Positions 23,842 through 36,059 of a stretch of 64,000 nt of DNA are shown piece after piece. Position numbers and translations under genes: made by a program. The notes under the pieces were generated by a model. That model was not told where the DNA came from. It made no database searches and saw only the letters and a program-made list of their open reading frames with translations. Positions within the stretch are counted from its first letter, which is position 1. Each line of letters starts with the position of its first letter. Source of the stretch: Promerops cafer (Eukaryota; Chordata; Aves; Passeriformes; Nectariniidae); contig VZSE01002064.1 of NCBI GenBank assembly GCA_013398275.1, positions 321,755 through 385,754 on the forward strand, written 5' to 3'.

Positions 23842-24356
23842 GCCATACCTCAAATCCTGTGCTCAGTTTTGGACCCCTCACTACAAAAGTGACATTGAGG
23901 GCCTGGAGTGTGCCCAGAGAAGGGCAACAAAGCTGGTGAAGGGTCTGGAGCACAAATTTGATGAGGAGCCCCTGAGGGAGCTGGGGGTGTTTAGTCTGGT
24001 GGAAAGCAGGCTCAGGGCCTTAGTGCTCTCTACAGCTGCCTGAAAGGAGGGTGTAGCCAGGTGGGGGTTGGTGTCTTCTCCCAGGTAACAAGTGATAGGA
24101 CAAGAGGAAATGTCCTCAAGTTGTGCCAGGGGAAGTTTACATCGGACATTAGGAAAAATTTCTCCACTGAAAGGTTTGCCAAGCATTGGAACAGGCTGCC
24201 CAGGAAATGGTGGAGCTGTCATCCCTGGGGGTAGTTAAAAGATGGGCAGATGTGGCACTTGGAGACGAGGTTTAGTCATGGACTTGGCAGTGCTGGGTTG
24301 GCAGTTGAGCTTGATGATCTTTTCCTACTAAATAATTCTATGACTTTATGATTCTC
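23842..24356 (+). mobile_element. CR1 LINE, 5'-truncated, 3' end
   Basis: This is the 3'-terminal part of a CR1 non-LTR retrotransposon. It starts in the last part of ORF2 (the phrase CAGAGAAGGGCAACAAAGC), runs through the conserved tract GCATTGGAACAGGCTGCCCA and ends in the typical CR1 tail of ATTCTATG-type repeats (24335-24356). A full-length CR1 is roughly 4.5 kb, so about 90% is missing. From 24009 onward it is about 97% identical (by eye, no gaps) to 61355-61807, whereas the first 165 bases diverge much more and differ by a small indel. Residual frames are shadows of decayed ORF2. Confidence 0.95.
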
Positions 24357-24461
24357 ATTCTTTCCAACCAAGAAGCTGCCTACGTCAAAGGAAGAAAATA
24401 TTAACAGAAAAAAGTAGTGGCAGCCCTGTAACACACTTAAGTTTGAACAAGTTAAAGGGAG
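24357..24461 (+). repeat. 105-bp CR1 3' flank duplicated at 61703-61807
   Basis: Immediately after the CR1 tail, these 105 bases recur after the CR1 at 61.7 kb with about three mismatches (near 24421, 24433 and 24442). They contain no CR1 consensus that I know. Either the flank was carried along as a 3' transduction, or the two loci share a segmental duplication or gene-conversion tract, or this is a genuine 3' extension of one CR1 subfamily. Confidence 0.85.
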
Positions 24462-24463
24462 GA

Positions 24464-24517
24464 GTTTGGACTTGATCTTAGAAGTCTTTTCCAACCTTAA
24501 AATTCTCTGACTCTGTG
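24464..24517 (+). mobile_element. Second CR1 3' tail, fragment
   Basis: GTTTGGACTTGATCTTAG, TCTTTTCCAACCTTAA and a degenerate ATTCTCTGACTCTGTG tail match the last 50 or so bases of CR1. It is in the same orientation as, and directly downstream of, the duplicated flank. The copy at 61.8 kb lacks it. A T/A run follows at 24518-24530. Confidence 0.75.
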
Positions 24518-27500
24518 TTTTAAAAAAAAATCTCAAAATGAGAAAGGACCTGTTTTCAAGGCTTGCAAGGTCTCAACTACTGGGTTTTGAGACAGTGATT
24601 CAGACAAGGGGTTATGAGCTTTTTAACACTCCTCATCCTCTCTGGATGATTACCTAAATTAACTTAAGTGCTCCTATTCCTCTGGTCTTCTTTTGTACAG
24701 AATAAAGTGAAGATTGGCTTTCACAGTAAAGTGAAATTTCAGGTCACTCACTTTCCCACCCATTCTCAGCTCTTCCTCCTTCAGTCTGTCTCTACATAAT
24801 ACTGTCAGGAATAATTCCTGAATTTTTGTAACGATTAACAGTTGCATAACAGAATAGGCACCCTACTGCATCTTATTGTTTCTCAATGAACAAATACCTA
24901 GATGTGGTCCTGCCCTGGGAACCTCCATGCACTTCTTTAAAGAATATTTGGTCATTATTACCAACAAGCCAAATTATCAAGCGGTTCTAATGGCAGGAAA
25001 ACGTGTTCTAGTTAATTCCCACCTTGCTCGCTAATAATCTCTTGAGGTAAGAGGATAACTAAGATTTTGTCTACACCCCAGAGTAACCAAATAATGTTGA
25101 TAACGGGTACAGGTAAGTATAGTCAAACTGGAGCTTGCATTGACTGAATTAACTCGCCCAATATCTATCATGAACAGAGTGATGAGAATCTGACCACATC
25201 CAGCAGAGGCCTACTAGGCAAGCTCTGTTGACTAGCTCAGTAGGACTAACACGCTTCTGGATTTACTTGTCTTTCCATGAATCAGCTTTTCTGCATGCAT
25301 GCACAGACTCACTCTCACACATGCTCTCCATGCTTGATCCCACTGTTCCACATGTGCCATGAATCCCCAGTGTCTGAGACATGTTAAAAAGCCACAGATG
25401 CTTCTCTGCATGTATGCAGTGATCACTTGTCTGGCCAACTGGCAATTGCTTACTGCCAAAAGTGGGCACCAGGCTTTCTACAAGATGGTTAATGTTGCCA
25501 TTTGGGCATTAGAAACATCAGTATAAGTCCCTTTGCCTTCCTTTTTTCTTAGCACAAAGTCTCTCTAATGTCAGGAGATCTCAGGAGGACAGAATGAGAA
25601 TTTATTTGGAACCTCGTGAGATGTGGGTAGCCAGGTTGACATGATATAATTAGGGTTAACCCTAAGACTCTTGGAAAAAAAGATCCCATTATTTAAAATA
25701 GAGCACAAAATTTCATTAAGATCTATAGAAGGCACACTCTTAGAGCTTGATTTGCAACACAGGTATGGCTTTGTACCAGCTATTCCACACATCAGATATG
25801 ATCCAGTCTGATATGTACCAGTCTAATTCACTAAAAAAGAAAAAAAAAAATAGGAAAACCCATGACAGTTTTCTATTGTTACAGTGAATTAAATTGGCTC
25901 ATGGGAGAGCCCAATGACTGCTACAGCTGAAATAAGGGAAGAGGCATGGAAATAGTGAGGGAAGAGCAAAAGGAAGATAGTTACTTTATTATGGCAGTTG
26001 TCTGTTGCTTCAGTATCATACTGAAAGCTAACATAAAAGCATATGTAGCCAGTTCAAAAACAATCACCATATTTTGAGGTAACAACACAGAAGGTTGCGG
26101 CAAAACCTGTCTTGTAAACTTTCTACCAAAGACTTACTGGAAAAAAAAAAAAAAGAAATGCAAATACATAATTACAAAAACCTCACTTAGTACAAGTACT
26201 TTCTCCCACACAATGTCCCTTGCCACAAGTGCCCTCTTTGTCCTCTTCTCTGTTATTCCCTCCCTCAAGGTGAAAGCTTCACAGCTCTGCCACTTCATCA
26301 TGGCTTGCATTGCAGTAAAAACAACTTGAAGTAAAGACAGACAAGTCTCAGTTAAAAAAAACTACTGTCATTAATTCTGCAAGTTTCCTATGTGACAGAT
26401 ATCACCAGGGTCAACCAAAGTATATTGGGATTTTTCCAACGGTGTGAAGTTAGATATGTTTGCCAAACCAGGACTGGGCTCAAGATGTCATATTCCACCA
26501 TCCCAGCTCCAGTAAAGCTTTCACCAAAACTCAGTGAACATACAGTGAACCATATGCTTTAGGAGGAAATAAAGCTCATGCCACTTGACTTGGTTTTGGT
26601 TGCTGCTCATGCAAAAACATTTCCATGACAATTTACAGTCCTGGTGAGATTCTTGCCAGGCTTTTACAGCCATACGGGCCAGAACTGGGGCTGCAAGTCA
26701 CTGCAGCAACTGCCCTGGTTCCCAATCACACCTGTTTCTCCTTGCTGTAAGGCTGGCAGTGACTGAATGCAACAGAAACCACCAAGCTGGTTCCTTACCA
26801 GTAAAGGTTGGTACAAGTCCGGTAAATCTGTGTCAGATGGACTCAGCTACATTTAAAACCAGGTTGTTGTGAACTGAAAGAATAATGCTGTGTTACAGAA
26901 CTTGGCCTTTCATTTAATTCTCTCCATTAAACTGCTCATTTACACTTTGAAGAATATTCACCCTGAATGCTGAAAGAAAATTACTAAGTACATATTTTTC
27001 TTCATCTTCACAGCACATAATTGTTCTATTTCTTTTTGACAGATGTGGGGCAGTACTGACTTCAATTACTTTCCTTCATACCTCTCACCTATTTCTCAAT
27101 CTTCCCCTATTCTTTCCCATTTACTCTTTTACCAGAAGCAGTGGGCTCGCACTCATAAACTGAAATGAGATCCACGGAAGCTGATGTACAAGGAAGGACT
27201 TCTATCTGTCACTTACAAATGAAGATATAAACTCTAGCCAAAGAGCAGAATAGTTGTTTGGCTCAATAGTGTCTTAAAACACTGTAAATAAATCCATTAG
27301 AGCCTGCCTCTCAAAAGGTCTTGAACTTTTGCCATATCTTCTCTTTTCTTAACAGCTTCATTGCCTTCAAGTTATGCTACTTTCAATTTTTGTTTCTTAA
27401 TAAAGGTCATCATTGACAGAAAATGCAACCAATTTTTACTTTAAATGCTTGTCTGGTTATGATAAACAAATCCCTTTAGTAGTTTCTGTGAGTTTGGAAA

Positions 27501-30500
27501 CATCTGATTTCTTTTTCAGTATGTAAAATGTGTTTTTCTAGTGGGCTCTGATAGTGCACTAAAAAACACAGCATTGACAAGGTTCATGATTTCACAAGTG
27601 AGCTCTAATTTTTGACGACTAAATTTTTGCATGGAAATGGAGATTGGTTTCTCAAAGCTGTTCATGCATTGTAGCTCCAAGAAGAACCATGAGCTACACA
27701 AATCCTGGAGTCTGCCATGTTCCACTTTCAGTCCAGACATCCACCCAGAATGGACCCCTCAGCCTACTTGTATGTAGCAAGTATGTTATTAACACACATG
27801 ATTGAGGACAAGGCTACTTGGGTCAAGAGCAGCATTCATTGCTTTGCAGAATCAAACTTGTGCTGTGCTAAGCACATGCACACACAGTTTGCACTGTAGT
27901 GTGTTCTCAAAGCAGCACTGTGAAGTGTCTGCTTTTTTGGTGCCTAAGTTGAGGGGACAGTCTGAGTCGAACAAACCAAAGAACAGCTCATGAGGCTAAC
28001 TGTGGGGCACTAACAAGTACCTGAAATTATTTGGAAAGAGGGTATATATGGGGTTTGTGAGCTACCAGAAATTTCTTATAAAATGACCCAATATAAGATA
28101 TTTCAGGCTTGTCCTCCTCCTGTAAGATTTATTTTGTACAAAAGTATTCTTGCATGAAAAGCAAGCCAATGTTGCAGTGTAAAACTTGCAACTGATTTCC
28201 ATCATGATAGCTTTTCATGAAAAGGAATTATGGAAGGAAAAAAAAGAAAGGGAAAAGAGAGGAAAAATAAATTCCTGTACTATGTAAATATCTACAAATA
28301 TAAAATCTTTGAATTGGATGACACCACAGTGTAATGTAAAGTTAAACTATGTCAAAAACTCCTCAGTAAGAAACAGAGACTTTCGCTTTCACACAAGATT
28401 ACTCACTGGACTCTTTGGAACCAAATGGTAGAAGATTAAGCTTTTCTGAGTTAGGAACCTACAGGAGTTATTTTGCCATATGTTACATTATGCCATGCCA
28501 TAGAGAGAAGCTAAAGCACAAACATGGAAGAGTAATTAAAAAAACATTGGCACTGCAAAGCAACATAGTGCTGATGCAAAAGGCTCAAAAACCTTTGAAG
28601 TGGTGAAAGCAAAGAGAGGGAAATTTCCTTCTGACTTGAACACTCCTCTCATGCTTTAACATGACTTCACTGTCTGATGGTTGTCTCTTCCTGAAAGCAG
28701 TCTGCAAAAATGGGGATGGGATGTGAGACACATGAAAACAACAGTGAAAATACAAGAGATAGGATTGGATTTTGCAGTGTATCCATTTTTGGTTTGATTT
28801 TATCCCACTGAAGCTATTATAAAACATTCAATAATTCAGCAGAGCAAAGCTGTAACAGGTCTGTGTCCTTCCAAAAATTTGATTCTTAAAATAAATGCAA
28901 CTTAAAGACTTCCAGGACAATAGTAGTCCCCAATCAAAGAGCAAGGAAAAGCAGCCTCTTTCCTTATTTCCAGTGAGGAACTTTAATTTTCTTACTTCTG
29001 AAGATGAACTAGCTCTCTGAAGTGAATCAGCACACTTGCTAGACAAGGCAAAAAAGAGGACTTTTGCCTTTGCTGACTGACTGTAAATTCTTGAGACAAT
29101 TACTGCAATTTGCTGTTTGTATAGAGAAAGTGTGGCCAGGAAGGAAAAAGACTTCCTCTCCTGAGAACACCTGTTTTAAAAAGCTCTGATAAACTGAATA
29201 TGCATAGCACAGAAGAGACATTTGCAAAGTGTTAAGTAACTCACCTAACAAATAACAAGGGAGGTAGGAAGAGGAAGAACGGAAGGATACAAGACAGACA
29301 GACTATAGGATAAATTAATGCATACAGAGAATGCCACAATGAATATGTACAGCAATATTAAAGCTATTTGATTTTTTCCCATTAGAAGAATGCATTTCTT
29401 TCACAGTTTTCACAGGCAAGCAGTGATTTTCTTTAATTTTTCCAGCTTTCCAACTCAGTAGATTGAAATGAGAAAATGCTCCATGTTAGCCTTACAATTA
29501 TTTGTTTTTAACATGAGATAACTTCATTTCAAATCCAAAATTTTTACATTTCCCACTTTACTCAAATTTGTGACTTTTCAGAATTTGTTCCTTAACACTC
29601 TTTCTGATTATCTTAGGTCCATGCAGAAATCATTCTAGAATGGCAAGATTTTTAGCCAGACAAAAATTTAACTTGCTCACCAACTCAAATATCTTTCCTC
29701 TGACAGCTGCATTTGGTGTCCAAGACCTATTAAAAAGATAACATAGCCTAGATTTATTGTATTATCACAACATTTTAAGCATTTCTTCCTGAGTTTGTGA
29801 CTGATAAGATTGCATGCTGAAATAAGATTTGAGCAGAATTAAATACAAGATTGCTGAAAATATGGGCAAATGTCATGTCTGAGATGCTCTAATAACTTGC
29901 CATCAGCTGAAGGGAGAGATCTGCTGCCCTCTCGCTCTACTCCTACTGGTACATTCCTGTGCCATATCACTTCTTTCTGCCTTACACTTCCACTGTATGG
30001 CAGCAGCTCTGGAGCAAATTCAGCACTAAACTGTTCCTAATTTTACCTCATAATGATCTATTGGTTCAGCAAGTTCAGCAGTATGGGATCAGGAAAGAAC
30101 CAGAGGTGGTGGTAGAAAGGGTCCCAATAGATCAGCTTCAGTGTTATTTTAGAACTTAAAAATTGGGTGTCCTTTTCAGGCTCTTACTAACTTTAACATG
30201 TGTCTTTAACATATATTTTTGCTATCTTTAATTGCTAAGAGAGAACTCAGCTCTAGAGCTATTTTTCTTTTGTCCCATGTACTCAACACCATCTCCCAGT
30301 AGTTCTCAGTGGGAACAGAGAGAAGTCAGTCCTGATGAGTCCCATGCACCAAATGTCTGTCCTGACAGCTAACAAGGAAGCCACTGACAGAACTTCACTG
30401 CTCAGTGCCTTCTAAGCCCATCTACACACTATTTGTCTTGCACTTTTAATGTGTCACATTTGCTTGTTTAAAAAAATAATACCTGTGGTCATCTCAAGCA

Positions 30501-31325
30501 TAGATATGATGGCTTTTTGTTGGTAACATGTTTGCAGTTTGCCAGAGGAACCTCTGCCCAACTGAGGCCTATTGTTGACTTCTCTTAAGAACAGCAGGTA
30601 GGCCAAAATTTTCACACATAACACCTATATTTAGCACCAAATTGACATGGAGGACTACATGACAACAGGATGGGATTAGAAACTTTTGCTGGTAAAGCAG
30701 CGTGTAGCACAGAGTTGGTTAGAGGTGTGATTTTCGTGCAGCATCACTAACGTCAGCTAGAGTGCTAGCACGGACACAGTTAGAAAACTACTTCTTGCCT
30801 GTAAAAGCTTATTTCATTCAGGGAACTGACAAGAGATGTAGCAAATAGAGGTGTTTTGCTGATAGAAGTCGGGGTGGACATCAATAATGATCTAAACCAA
30901 GTGGGTGCACAGCTGTGATCACATTGTATCACAGAAGTACCTCTTCACTGGTACATACCGCAGGGAAAAGGAGAGAAGGGACAGTTAGCTGGCAAAGCTG
31001 CTCTCGGTCAAAGCTGCATTTCCAGTGGGGAAGGCAACAGTAGAACTACACCAGAACCAGCTTTATGCAGGAAGGTGTGCATCAGGTTTGGTGTCTTGCC
31101 TTTACCAGGACTCCACAGAGTTCAGGTAGTGGAGTGTTTGTGAAAATTTTAAATGCTAAAGTTGGAATATTTTGTGGTGAGTTTTAGGCACCCATTCTTA
31201 ATACATATGTTCTGAATAGTTGGATTCCTAAGTCTGTCCACACAAAGACAGTTTGGGACACTTAAAGTACCTTCACGACGTCTCAAGAAATAATTAGGAT
31301 GAATAGGGTGAAGGCTGAACCCTAC
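24518..31325. other. Long unique AT-rich stretch
   Basis: Nearly 7 kb in which I recognise no transposon, gene, or tandem array. Minor items: a strong donor-like CAG/GTAAGTATAG at about 25110 without a convincing exon, and A-runs near 25840 and 26140. The stretch stands out for its lack of repeats compared with the right half of the window. Confidence 0.55.
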
Positions 31326-31327
31326 TG

Positions 31328-31390
<63 letters not shown>

Positions 31391-31429
31391 CAGAGAGACA
31401 GAGGGGGCAGGGAGGGAGGGAGAGAGAGA
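31326..31429 (+). repeat. Compound (GT)n(GA)n microsatellite
   Basis: GT/TG dinucleotides run from 31326 to 31371 with one interruption (GCG near 31333). They are followed by GA repeats to about 31390 and then purine-rich imperfect GA/GGGA repeats to 31429. Alternating purine-pyrimidine next to a polypurine tract is a classic setting for Z-DNA next to triplex-prone DNA. Likely length-polymorphic. Confidence 0.95.
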
Positions 31430-32293
31430 TATCCTTTTCCTCATAAGTGTGAAGGAAAGCTACCAACATACCACTTCACATAAACATCACGTTAAGCCCT
31501 ACTGCTGTCAGGGCTAATTGAAATTTACAGGATTGGTACTTGCAGTATTAACCCAAGAACTGTCAAACTTCGTTATTTCCAGTGGAGTCTGACAGACTTG
31601 TCTTAACATCATGAAGTGTCAGTCTCTTTTCCCTTGATGACAGGGAAATAACATCTGCATTTCCCCGCCCAGAAAGGCTAAAAGGGTATGAAAACTAGTG
31701 TTATGGTCAGTATTTCAGTGTTCTCAAGATCATGATGGTCCAGTCACATCTGTTGTCACAACACAAAAGAAAAAAAAAGTAATTATGTTTACTTTATATT
31801 TTTACCTTTATCATTCCCTGTTGAGTCAAATAAATACTACAATTTCCCCTTGGCATAAAGAGTGCTACAGTTAACACTTTTGATTAAATGAATATCTTGA
31901 AAAGTCCTTTCTTCCTTTGTTTACAACTGACTGAAAGGGCTGAGCATAGCAAAAGGCAGACAGAGAAGAGCAGCTTTTTGTCTTCAGAGGTTTGTGTTCA
32001 GCTAAAAGCTTGGGCATGATGTAGAGGCTGTATCCAGTACAAGCCTCCTTTATTGTATCAGGTTCTAAAGTGCTGCCCACAGGGATGAATTTAATGTCTT
32101 AAAAAAAAAAAAAATGAAACCCCTATATTAACATGAGCTGAAGCCTATTACGATGTTCCACACACAGATCTTTAACTATACTCTATTAAAGCCACTACCG
32201 ATCTTTTCCCCAACATCATTGATACTCCTGCCTTGCTGAGATGTTTATAGGGACAGATGTTCCTTGGTAAAAAAGAGTGAAAATATAGATAAG
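31430..32293. other. Unique non-coding sequence
   Basis: No gene or transposon recognised. An A-run of about 14 lies at 32101-32114. Confidence 0.55.
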
Positions 32294-32460
32294 CAAAAAC
32301 CAAAATAAAACAAAAACACCCACAAAACAAAACCAAAATAACTCCTCCTAATAAAAACCCCAAACAAACAAACAAATCCACAAACATCCCCCTCTGAAAA
32401 AAAACAACCAACACAACCCCCTCCCATCCATACCCCCCCACCCCAAATACTCAAATTCAA
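32294..32460 (+). repeat. A/C-rich, almost G-free low-complexity tract
   Basis: Over 167 bases there is a single G (at 32396). The tract changes from CAAAA-rich on the left to C-run-rich on the right. Its reverse complement gives Gly/Val/Phe-rich open frames that are compositional artefacts. Within it, 32417-32444 has C-runs of 5, 3, 7 and 4 with spacers of 1, 7 and 1 bases, giving a canonical G-quadruplex on the minus strand. Confidence 0.85.
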
Positions 32461-32548
32461 GAACTTGCAAACTAACTTTCTGACATCTCACTTAAAATTA
32501 CACTGGCAGTAAGCAGCTCCAGGTGGACTGAGTAGGGTATCTGGGGCC

Positions 32549-32580
32549 TGAATGGACAAATCCATGAATGGACAAATCCA
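32549..32580 (+). repeat. Perfect 16-bp tandem duplication
   Basis: TGAATGGACAAATCCA occurs twice in immediate succession. It has no known significance and is probably replication slippage. Confidence 0.9.
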
Positions 32581-33989
32581 TCTTCCCCAGAAGTAAATAA
32601 TTGGAGGTAGCATTATATATACAACTACCTTTATTACAGTTACCATAACATCTTGCTACAGGAGTGAAGAAAATTTATCTAAAATGAAAGAAGTAGCAGC
32701 TGTATTTTTTCAGTTCAAATCCATTTTGCTTCTAAAAGCCTGTGCACAGATCTGATCTACAGGACAGCCTTTTGAAAAAATAAGATTCTACTTCTCACCA
32801 GTGGTGGAGGCAACATAGAAAGCCAGAGAATGCAGCAATATAGATAGCAATAGGTGCCAACCAGTTTAGCCAAAACTAAGTAAAATGTACCAAATCTGAG
32901 CAAATTGTCCTCTACAAACAATCTGAGATGAGCAGTTCTATCACAGATGTTTTCTTCTCTCACTTTCCCTCCTGTAGGTGCTTATCTCCTCTTTTCCCTA
33001 ATGTCAAGTTGCAGCGTGTGAACCCAAAAACAGTAGAGGATTTTGGCTTAGTCTAGTGGGGTCAGAGCCTGCTCCAGCAAGTGCTTATCTGTAACTGGAC
33101 CATGACATGACACCCACAAAAGAAGAGGGAACCAAAAAATTTGGGGCTATTGTTTTGCACAAAACTTACAGAATGAACATTACCCCCTACAGGTTTAAGA
33201 AACACATATATTTCCAATGTATCTGTCTATACACGTATAGAAAATATCAAAAATCAGTGGATTAATTTACCACCACTCCATCAGGTTACCTTTGATAATT
33301 GCTGGCTGTGAGTTATTCATTTTTATTGTATGTTCAATGCTCCCAAATTCATTAAGGTATTAACTTGAATGTACATAGTCTAGCATCTATTCTCACATTC
33401 AATTGGCTAAAAGAATTAAAATCATTTCTATGATCATAAGTACAACAGATCTCACATCTCATAAACATTCAGAACTGGCATGTTTTCAAATACTCAGAAA
33501 ACTTTCTGAGCAAAAAATGAATAGAGGTTCAATGAGGACAAAAGATCATAAGTAGTTTGATGAGGCTGAGAGGAATAACATATTTCTTGATCCTCTCCCA
33601 TCTCAGTTCCTTCAGCTCCAATAAAAGCACAAAAACAAAGGTCAGTGATCATCATTCTAGCTCCTGTTGACATAAACTCTATATAACTATGAGAATAATT
33701 GACAAAATCCTAACTAAAGTCAGTGATTAGAGTCACAGAAATAACCATGACACACTCGCCTAATCCATTTACCCTGCTTACCTGCAGAGAGGCAATATTC
33801 AGAAGTACAGGAAACAACCTATTTGACATTCAGGTCCTTGTTACTGGAGAAACCAGGAAAAGAGAGAATTAATGTGGAACTCTATTTAAAAAATGCACAG
33901 TACAGGAGAGTTCTACTCTACATGGATAAGTTAAACATTCATTTGCACTGGAAGACATTTCAAAAATTTGAGGAATTTTTTTCCACACA
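32581..33989. other. Unique non-coding sequence
   Basis: Nothing recognised until the ancient CR1 begins. The plus frame at 33823-34056 runs into that CR1 and has no domain that I recognise. Confidence 0.5.
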
Positions 33990-34262
33990 AGTTCTAGCTG
34001 GACAGTGGAGCTGTCATGAGAAGCCAAGAAATCAAGAACACAAGAAGGTGAAATAGTGGATTGGACTTCATTATACAGATATCAAGAGAATCCATACGTA
34101 TCATAACCAACCACAAAATTCCTGAAGGGATGCTGAACCTGGTTCACTAGAACTTAATTATTAGAGGATAATAAACACCTTAGTGTCATTCACTGTCAGG
34201 CACTGGATGTTGTGCTCTAACTGTAGGTCTGATCTAGTAAAGCAATTTCCATATTTCTGATT
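33990..34262 (+). mobile_element. Ancient CR1-like LINE 3' end
   Basis: GGATTGGACTTCATTATACAG, then GATATCAAGAGAATCC and GTATCATA are followed by CACTGTCAGGCACTGGATG, and the end is AGGTCTGATCTAGTAAAGCA. The order matches the 3' region of old amniote CR1 subfamilies (a 'gattggacatttatatggatatcaagaatatcc' style phrase, then the 'ggtctgatctagtatggca' ending). It is heavily diverged and indel-ridden, so it is far older than the 24- and 61-kb copies. Confidence 0.6.
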
Positions 34263-36059
34263 TGGCTGAAAAACTCAAGCTCCTTCACACATTTTCTCAT
34301 ATCTGTATCCTTTTGATAATCATAAAGTAATTTGCAGCATTTGAAAAACATCCGTAAGTGAGGCTTTACTGGCACGTACCTAATCCCACGTTTGGCATCT
34401 GTTACAAATATTTTTCAGGACATGAACAATTAATGGTATAATTACAGCTTTCATACTGGCTAATAGCTTTAATTCTGGGCAGTCATTTATATTATAGATT
34501 TAGCAGCATTTAGCAGTATTTAGCCTTGAAACAGAGTCCAACATTATAAATATTCACTACTAATTGATAGCTGTTTTGTTTATTGCAAAGTAGCATTTAA
34601 TAAACAAAAACAAACAAACAAACAAAAAAAACCAAAAAGCTTGATCAAACTGCATTTTGTGAGTATCTTCCAGGAGGTCTGTACTGCTTACCTAGCATCA
34701 TCTTCTTCTGCTTATATAAATTATATCAATGCATATACCATGGCAAATGCTGATATGTCAGGAAGTTATGGGGGGAAAGAAACCCCACGTTTAGGCTGGT
34801 AAATTCATTTTGTGAAAAACAAGAAGTCCAGGCAGAGGATGAAGACTATTCTCACTTGAAACAACAGAACAATTGGTTTGGAAAACAGAGCTTAATGTGT
34901 GAGCTGGCAGCTATCCAAGTATCCCAGAAAGATGTTCATTTTCTTTGCTCAGATGCTTCTCAGTCTCTTCCTGAACTCCTGGTTTATTGTGACAGTCAAA
35001 AGCTGCACAATCTAACCTCTCACCAGGTTTGCTGATCCTTTGAAGGAAACAATTTTCACCTGAGGATCTAGAAACAAGAGAATGTGAGTTTGATTCCACA
35101 AACCATAATTCCTAATTGTATGGATAAATTGTCTGTGAGATATGTCTTTATGGACTGGGGATTTTTTGTGTACTTTCTTTCAAATACTCTTTATAATTTT
35201 GCTTTCATCCTCTTTCTGGTTTTTTGTCTCATTCAAATGCCCACACTCCAATGCATTCCTGTTCCCTGACACTCGGTAAGAATTTAAGACAAACACTGTT
35301 GATATTTTTCCTTAGCAGAGAAATTGATGGCTTTCCTAATGGCCATTCCTATGATTTATATTTTGTATAATTTGTATATTATTTACATTCTGAAATATTG
35401 CTTTTTGTTATAGCAATATAAAAAAATATTCATTTCCTGTTCATTTCCTGTTCACACTTCAGCTTCCAATACTACACTGATTTTTGTCCTCTCCTGAAAG
35501 CCATTCATTAAGTTAAAAAATTAATAGATGTCTTCATTCTTGTGCATCTAAACTCACAGGAAATCAGTTGCCAATAAAAGTAGAAAAATAACTGCTTAAA
35601 AGTGTCAAAGATGCTAATTGAATTCCAGTTAACTTGGCCTGGCTGAAAGCCAGCATATTTGGTAAGGCACTGACAGGGAGCAAAAATCTATCTGCTCCTT
35701 ATATATTGTGTAGGTTTTTCCTAATGACAAAAAAAAATTGTTTGGAAGAGGAGCAGTAGCAATGTGTGCTAAGCAATTTTTTCTCCTATTATATCGCTTT
35801 GTCTAATGTTTTATTGTCTTATGGTTAAATCACTATTATCATTCAATGACAATGATTTAAAAGGAAAGAATGAGTAGAGAATGATGCACATGATAAGCAA
35901 GAACAACTTTAAGTATTATTTGCAGTTCCATACCTGAAAAATGACAGAGCAAAGCTAAGAAAGTATGGAGAACAGCAAATAAAATAATTAAGTAGAGAGC
36001 TCCTCCTTTGTGAGAGACTAAACTGGATGGAACTCCAAGATGGACAGCAGATGGCTGAG
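34263..36059. other. Unique sequence with a (CAAA)n tract
   Basis: A (CAAA)n/A-rich tract lies at 34601-34640. A short direct repeat, TCATTTCCTGT twice, is near 35430-35452. No gene or transposon recognised otherwise. Confidence 0.55.

Noticed and set aside
25050..25120. Possible 31-base micro-exon ending at CAG/GTAAGTATAG
   Set aside because: The upstream acceptor is weak and nothing else supports an exon.
32172..32460. Hydrophobic minus-strand frames that look like membrane segments
   Set aside because: Produced by the G-free A/C tract read in reverse; low-complexity artefact.
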